From contig NMRA01000630.1 of assembly GCA_002633005.1 (NCBI GenBank), positions 64,001 to 128,000 of the forward strand: 64,000 bases of DNA, written 5' to 3'. Position 1 is the first letter of the stretch. Each line of letters begins with the position of its first letter. The DNA comes from Phoronis australis. Taxonomy: Eukaryota > Phoronida > Phoronidae. Both the position numbers and the translations under genes were made by a program. The notes beneath the pieces were generated by a model. It saw only the letters and a list, made by a program, of their open reading frames with translations. It did no database searches and had not been told where the DNA came from. Positions 58,887 through 64,000 of this stretch are shown in pieces.

Positions 58887-59164
58887 CAGGGGCGTAGCTA
58901 GCCATTTTTTGTCTAGGACGTACAAAGAAGTAGTTGCAGACTTCAAACTGTGTCTAAAAGTACATGACTCGTAGACTTGATATTTTACAAGTCCTGTTTG
59001 AAAACTAACGTCCACGTGTCACAGTTGTGAACTGTTTTTAAGATTTATTGAATAAAAACAATGGAAGAGTTATTTAACTTTTCACAGCAAAGTTAACTTA
59101 CAATTAAAACTAAAAAATCATTTTTGTCGATGATGCATTTGTGTATAATGTAGCTACGCCCCTG
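58887..59164. mobile_element. 278-bp MITE-like element
   Basis: Perfect 14-bp inverted termini CAGGGGCGTAGCTA and TAGCTACGCCCCTG bound a short AT-rich interior without coding capacity. One more A/T base pairs outward. The flanks share TGTT, too short to fix a target-site class. CAGGGGCGTAG-type ends are common among small animal DNA elements. The interior carries a minus-strand AATAAA. Confidence 0.8.
59044..59049 (-). terminator. Possible polyadenylation signal AATAAA for the mPR-like gene
   Basis: This is the nearest canonical hexamer downstream of the minus-strand stop, about 930 bases away. It lies inside the MITE at 58887-59164. Confidence 0.35.
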
Positions 59165-59500
59165 TGTTCCTAATATTTTTCATAAAATACCAAATATAAA
59201 AATCTTGGTTAAAAATGTCAAAAATCCAAACAAAAGCAACCTTGAGAAATATGCCAGGGTAAAAAATTGATAACAGAAAATATAAAGAACACTACACCAT
59301 TAACAAGAGTTTATACAATTGCAAGAAGCTAAAGACTAATATGTCTACTGTGGGCCGCCGTTTTATGTATTCACACCAGGCACTCCATGTACACAGTTTC
59401 CTCAGCAACAACAAAAGACTGTACGTCTCGATGACGCCACAACTTGACCTGGAGCCGAGAGATTGACAGGAGTACAACTCGACCACAACGCGGCTGTTTT

Positions 59501-59515
59501 CAGCAGCAACACCAC

Positions 59516-59548
<33 letters not shown>

Positions 59549-59562
59549 TACCAGCAATAGTA
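59501..59562. repeat. CAG/CTG trinucleotide repeat
   Basis: Interrupted CAG and CAA/CAC triplets. On the minus strand it reads CTG and would lie in the probable 3' UTR of the receptor gene, about 420 bases after the stop. Confidence 0.85.
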
Positions 59563-59976
59563 GTAACAGGCACAGATCAAGACTTTTGATAAATGTGCAT
59601 AGTTACACAAATCTCAATTAATGACACCATTCAGCAGAAAATGTGTTAAAAGATTCCCCTCAAGGTTAAGGGTTAGATTCACTTAGTCAAATTACTCCAC
59701 AAAAAATAGAGAATTTTAGTCGAACATCGGTTGTACATTCGATACTTTTCTGTTTCCAGAAAGTTTATCAGACTTTGACAAGATGGAAAATGGCAATTTT
59801 GGCAACTATTTTTTGTGACAAAAGTCGAGAATGACGATAACGAACATTGGACTCAGCATGAGCTGACAAATATGTAACAGGCAGAATGATGATACAGTAA
59901 CCACCCATCACTTGAGCTGCACGTGAACAGGATTTCCTGGAAACACTTTAAGCATACACTACAATCTAGCCATTCT

Positions 59977-60983
59977 TCAATTCCTTTCAATATTGTCCTT
60001 CTTCAATTTCTGCGTGATGTAATCCTTCATCAGTTTGACAATCAAGACCTCACACAGAAACACTGCAAGAGCATAACCAAAAGTGTCCAGAACAGTCGGC
60101 GTCGGTCGACTTCTGATGTCCACGTGTTCCGCCTGAATGTCAATCAAAACAGCTTCCAACTGGCAATAGGTGGTCAGAATGACACAGATATGAAATATCT
60201 GGTGACCGTGTCCAAAGATGTCAAAAGCTCCCGGGTACAGCTTCTGAGGTAAACCAGAGCCATAGAAAAATGCCCCCGTCGACATCCAAGCAATTTGACC
60301 AAAATGCAGCGGTACGCTTTCGTCACATTTAATATTGTGTGCAGCACAGTTGTAGATTTGATGTATTAGTGGAAGGACTAACCACACATAAGTCAGTGCG
60401 ACCGATGTGAGGTTGAGCAGCTTTGGAGCTAGCGCTCTTGTTCCAGCATAGAAAACTTTGGCTGCACAGCAACACAGACATGCACAAATAGACATCACTG
60501 CACCTATTCCCACAAACCAATACTGACCTTTGTAGTAGAAGTCATTCTCTGTTGAGTAGTAGAAATGGGCCACAGTTGACCCAAAACAATGAAACGCTAT
60601 TCCTGTGTAATCTATCATGAAGCAGGTATAATGCCACAGTTCAGACTTGTTGTGAAAGCAATGTGCCAAACTTGAAAAGGTATACAGAGTTGACGTTGTT
60701 ACAATTAGCAGTACGAAAGGCCATAAGTAGGGGTCATTGAAGAAATCCATCTTGTACGAGTACAGCCATGTTTTATAGATCACTATGATCAATGCGATCA
60801 AATGAGTCCATACGTTCAATGTTTCATTATGCAGCTGAAAGATGCTAAAAAGGTAGCAAAACCAAGGATGATCGCGGCGACGGAAACCAAAATGGATATG
60901 CAGCTCATGAAACAGGGACGGTACGCCATCTTTGTTAGTGATGTCAACAAACAGCTGAGAATCGCTACGCTTGAGCGTGCTTC
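59977..60983 (-). CDS. mPR-like gene coding exon 2 (main exon)
   Basis: On the minus strand an acceptor gatttattttcag is followed by GAAGCACG at 60983, completing a split Gly codon. It encodes residues 29-363 and stops with TGA at 59979-59977 after KLKKDNIERN. It holds all seven predicted helices in one exon. A second in-exon acceptor-like tttcag at 60840-60835 is inside conserved coding sequence and is not used. Confidence 0.94.
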
Positions 60984-62440
60984 CTGAAAATAAATCAGTA
61001 ACTCAGGTTAGTAGGGGCTTAATGTAGTAAAACCAAAAATTAAAATATCAAGCATTTTTACCTAAAGACACAGCTTGGCAGAACATTTATTTTTCATATA
61101 GTCAATATCACAGCATGTTAACTTACAGTAATATCTTACTAATTTAAGACATGACATGGTGGACAAATTGAATTTCTCGTTTCTTCCATGAAAGATACGC
61201 AGTCATAAAGTAATGTTTTCATGACTTCAAGGTTTATATCACAGCTACCACCAGACAACGTTTTGTAAAGCTGTTGACATTTACAACATTAGACGTCTTC
61301 GAAAAATTCTAAACAAAACTATTTTGGCAATTATTTTGCTAGAATTGTTGAGATTTACCTTAGTTTGTTAGTAACAAAACTCTTAACATTGTTTTTATGA
61401 GAATGCATTGAACATTTTGATCAAAGTAGCAATCCTTTGAAAAAAGGCAGTTTTACCAATTCAATATTATATTAATATAATCATATGCAGAATTATTTTG
61501 ATATAATGATATTGATATAAGTATACTGATATAATTATATTGATATCATTATTTTGATATAATTATATTGATATTATTATTTTGATATAATTATATTGAT
61601 ATTATTATATTGGAACAAAATTAAAGAATTTTACCACACAATAAACCATCCATAAGTTGGACATGTGTAGGTAAGATTTTCATTTAACCCGGGCAAAATT
61701 TCAAGGTAATACCATTCTTTGAAGTCCAACATTCAGCCCTTGAGACATGTAGCATGAATGAACTCTCTCAGTGCGACTGGATGTGACTGATGCAAGTTTT
61801 ACAGTGTAGTTTTTGGTGGCTTTTCACAAAACGGAAGGTCAGCTGATATCAGGCAAACATAATGTTGTTTTTTATCATTCAAACTATTGGTTGATTTAGA
61901 CCAGTGCTGCAGTGGGGCATAGGCACATGTAGGCTCAGCCAACCACCATTTGGCATTTGAACGAAGCGCCTACGCACCATAAGTTACAATCAGTGCTCAA
62001 TGTGATACGGTGGGCTTTGGGCGCCAACTTACCTCTAATTTTACCACTACACCATTGATTTAGACCAGTTAACATACCATCAGTCTCATATTGTTCCTTA
62101 CTTAGGGAAGATAATCATTCTGGCTTGGGAAGAACTGGCAGTTTGTTACTGCGTGAAACTAAGTACAACAAGTTCGCCAGTCATTTCCCGTGCCAAGCCC
62201 CATCGCATCATCAAACTGATATTTCATGTCAAGCGGAGAAACCACCACGTCCTCAGAACAGTAGCATATTCAAGTGGTAAAGACATAATGGTAAGGCGTG
62301 GTACAAATGAGGAGTTATCCTTATGCAAGTGATCCTTAGATGATGTGACCATTACCTTGTACAGAGACCTCATTGTTGTTATTGCTGCAGTTGTTGACAA
62401 TATCCTGAGACGTCGCCCTATATCTGTGTTTACTGGCCAT
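59977..62440 (-). CDS. Membrane progestin receptor-like PAQR family protein (2 coding exons)
   Basis: Coding exons 62440-62356 and 60983-59977 join in phase 1 to give 363 residues plus stop. PAQR proteins of the mPR class (PAQR5-9) are seven-helix membrane proteins, several reported to bind progestins and signal rapidly from the cell surface. The three family signatures are intact: NETLNVWTH (81-89), S-x3-H in SSLAH (132-136) with Asp in MIDYTG (153), and H-x3-H in GHGHQIFH (289 and 293), the metal-site residues of the fold. The N-terminus VPSLFHELHIHFGFRRRDHP and the helix entry FSIFQLHNE are typical of mPRs. The C-terminal LYPGAFDIFGHGHQIFHICV resembles PAQR5, but assignment among PAQR5-8 needs a tree, so no symbol is given. 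The ATG is 2 bases after an acceptor (cttttttgtttcag), so at least one noncoding exon lies further upstream. The gene is convergent with LRRC49. Confidence 0.93.
61465..61615. repeat. AT-rich tandem array
   Basis: Repeats of about 27 bp around TTTTGATATAATTATATTGA followed by TATTAT, degenerating upstream. Confidence 0.85.
61891..62069 (-). mobile_element. 149-bp SINE-like insertion with 15-bp target-site duplications
   Basis: The perfect direct repeat TTGATTTAGACCAGT occurs at 61891-61905 and 62055-62069 and encloses 149 bp that is GC-richer than its surroundings. On the minus strand the insert begins TGGTGTAGTGGTAAAATTAG, which resembles a tRNA-type A box. A GTTCAAATGCC stretch recalls a B box but lies too far from it for a normal tRNA promoter. 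The long duplication suits target-primed retroposition; the family is not identified. Confidence 0.6.
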
Positions 62441-62442
62441 GA
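62356..62442 (-). CDS. mPR-like gene coding exon 1
   Basis: On the minus strand the exon opens at 62442 after cttttttgtttcag, with TC before the ATG at 62440-62438. It encodes MASKHRYRATSQDIVNNCSN then NNNEVSVQ and ends with the first base of a Gly codon at the donor CAAG|gtaatg. The phase-1 donor matches the phase-1 acceptor of the main exon. The N-terminal segment is poorly conserved in the family, so support is splice signals, phase and frame. Confidence 0.8.
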
Positions 62443-63216
62443 CTGAAACAAAAAAGTTCTTCATCAGTAAACTGAGTGCACATTTAGACCCCAAGAACAG
62501 GTATCTGGGTAAGCAATTACATCGTCTATTACACGGCAGGATAGCCAGCCGAGGGGCTATGTGTTGCCACTAATAGCTGAGACTAGGCAATTACATCGCC
62601 CTGGAAGCTGCACCAGCAGGCATCGTGTTGCCTAATCTGAGACGTGCCACTCAGAAGTCATTTTTTCAAATTCCTACAAAAGGGTGCATTTTCTAACACT
62701 TCTAGTGAAAGGCGCTGCAGGCTCTTTTGATTATTCCCTACGAAAGGATTTATTTATTTGAGAGTTTTACACATCCAAAAAGAAACTATCACCAAAAATT
62801 TTGACCGGAAAGGCATGTACTTTTGACTATCTGAGTTTCATGCCCCAGCAACATCATTCTTCTTAAGTTCTATGACTATGGGAGGATTTGCCACCCACAC
62901 CAAGGAGAGACCACCAGAACGGATTGACAAAACCAAGGCAATGACATGATGAAAATTCAGTAACCGCAACACACAGGCAGGCAAATTTCCCAATAACTCA
63001 TAACCTGCGAGTGGTGTCAGTCAGTGGTGATAGAGGAACACACAAAACCTGGCCAGCAACTTGCTTGTGCCTCACTCAGCCAGTGTTGGAAGAGCATGCA
63101 GTAGTAGCCAGCCAGCTAGCTGTATGAAGACTGTCGTCAAAGACAAAGTACAGCAAGGTACCACTGTGTGTATTTCTTCCGTAGAACCCGAAATTGCCCA
63201 GAGCCAGGGTAGTTCT
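62443..63216 (-). other. Upstream intron or flank of the mPR-like gene
   Basis: No exon recognised. Two related stretches, GGCAATTACATCG through TGTTGCC, near 62512 and 62585 form a diverged roughly 75-bp duplication. The noncoding first exon is probably beyond the window or unrecognisable. Confidence 0.45.
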
Positions 63217-63948
63217 GGGCCCGGTCTCCAATCTCCGTACTCAGACTCATACTCGAGATTTCATACTCAAAATCGTGCTCACTGGAGTCGTACTCAAAAA
63301 AGCGTATCTAATGTCGTATTTCGAGTAGACTCCAAACGTACTCAAATCTGACACTCATACTCGAGTTGGTATGGAACTCTTTATGATGTGAAATGCAAAA
63401 TCACGCAAAGCCACGCTGATTCATCGCTCCCTANNNNNNNNNNNNNNNNNNNNNNNNNNNNNNNNNNNNNNNNNNNNNNNNNNNNNNNNNNNNNNNNNNN
63501 NNNNNNNNNNNNNNNNNNNNNNNNNNNNNNNNNNNNNNNNNNNNNNNNNNNNNNNNNNNNNNNNNNNNNNNNNTTTTTACTCGAAATGGAACTCGAAATT
63601 AGGTTTGGCATTTTCTACTCTACTTTTGGGCGAACTCAAGATAAGTGTCTATTATTCTATGCTCGAGTACACAATAACTTACGTAGATAATTTATTGCCC
63701 TTAGTTCACAGTTTGTAAACCCAATATTAAAGCAATAAGTTCGAGTTTGAACTCAAAATTTCGAGTTTTTACTAGAGTTTGTAGCAAGAATATAAGGGTA
63801 TTCAAGGGCAAACTTGAACTAGAAACTCCTATGCATAAACTATAATGTATTCGAGCACAGTCTGACAACCAATTATCTTAAGTTCGCACAAAAAGAACAG
63901 AGAAATTGCCAAAAATAGTTTCGAGTACAAAGATTAGAGACCAGGCCC
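63217..63948. mobile_element. Putative DNA transposon with 26-bp inverted ends, containing a gap
   Basis: The left end GGGCCCGGTCTCCAATCTCC then GTACTC is matched, reversed, by the right end GGGCCTGGTCTCTAATCTTT then GTACTC, about 22 of 26 positions. The interior is full of ACTCGAG/GAGTAC and CTCGAAA words. No coding frame seen. 140 N lie inside. Confidence 0.6.
63434..63573. other. Assembly gap (140 N)
   Basis: The N run lies inside the repeat-rich putative transposon, whose internal repetition probably caused the assembly break. Confidence 0.98.
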
Positions 63949-64000
63949 TGGTCTTCACCTCGCCGTGAAACTTGTAGCTAAAGACCGTACGGGGTGCATG
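63949..64000. other. Window end, nothing seen
   Basis: Short unique-looking sequence flanking the putative transposon. Confidence 0.6.

Larger units (their letters stand above)
60984..62355 (-). other. Intron of the mPR-like gene, 1.4 kb
   Basis: It contains an AT-rich tandem array (61465-61615) and a short insertion with target-site duplications (61891-62069). No exon seen. Confidence 0.7.

Noticed and set aside
59292-59573. Alanine-rich frame on - strand
   Set aside because: The Ala run is the CAG/CTG repeat read in another frame. It lies in the probable 3' UTR of the receptor gene.
60835-60840. Acceptor-like tttcag on - strand inside the receptor exon
   Set aside because: The upstream sequence continues in frame with the conserved N-terminal PAQR motif, so there is no intron here.
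60802-60987. 61-codon frame on + strand
   Set aside because: It is antisense to the N-terminal coding sequence of the receptor exon.
62224-62451. 75-codon frame on - strand beginning MFQSW
   Set aside because: It overlaps receptor exon 1 in a different frame; the frame beginning MASKH joins correctly to the main exon.
1-64000. tRNA, rRNA or CRISPR-like arrays
   Set aside because: None found. The tandem arrays present lack the repeat-spacer structure of CRISPR and no tRNA cloverleaf was recognised.

Overview
This is an invertebrate nuclear genome window: AT-rich, exons of 60-210 bp with GT-AG splice sites, introns up to 14 kb, tandem and transposon repeats, and assembly gaps (N runs at 46950-47057 and 63434-63573, single Ns at 9185 and 51700). 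It shows no operons, ribosome binding sites, CRISPR array, rRNA or tRNA gene. Intact LRRC49 and membrane progestin receptor genes, plus near-identical flanking copies at two N joins, suggest a highly heterozygous marine bilaterian (for example a hemichordate, cephalochordate or lophotrochozoan). The species cannot be fixed from the sequence alone.

About 1.4-54.4 kb (+ strand): one gene, the orthologue of LRRC49, a subunit of the tubulin polyglutamylase complex. I resolved 16 phase-consistent coding exons between 1417 and 53760, which together encode about 799 residues: a disordered N-terminus, SDS22-type leucine-rich repeats, a charged helical stretch, an Arg/Ser-rich linker and a conserved C-terminal domain. 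A 45-bp in-phase cassette exon may lie at 17643-17687. The true start exon may be upstream of the window. Two exons occur twice (45822/47294 and 51120/51701). Both duplications abut N characters and most likely reflect unmerged haplotypes.

About 54.4-57.1 kb: no gene seen. About 57.1-62.4 kb (- strand): a PAQR-family membrane progestin receptor-like gene of 363 residues in two coding exons, convergent with LRRC49. All three PAQR signature motifs are intact. Its probable 3' UTR and flank contain a CAG/CTG repeat, a small terminal-inverted-repeat element, a CA-rich stretch and a higher-order minisatellite. Its intron holds an AT-rich array and a short insertion with 15-bp target-site duplications.

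The two genes have no known functional link. LRRC49 acts in tubulin glutamylation at centrosomes and cilia, and the receptor is a seven-helix membrane protein. Human LRRC49 and PAQR5 both lie at 15q23 (from memory), so the pairing may be old linkage. Other observations are several putative mobile elements, tandem arrays directly after two splice donors (one repeating the donor itself), a duplicated copy of the LRRC49 C-terminal tail in its 3' UTR, a CAGTAG tandem acceptor, and repeated CTCF-like motifs. I found no convincing unknown multi-gene system.
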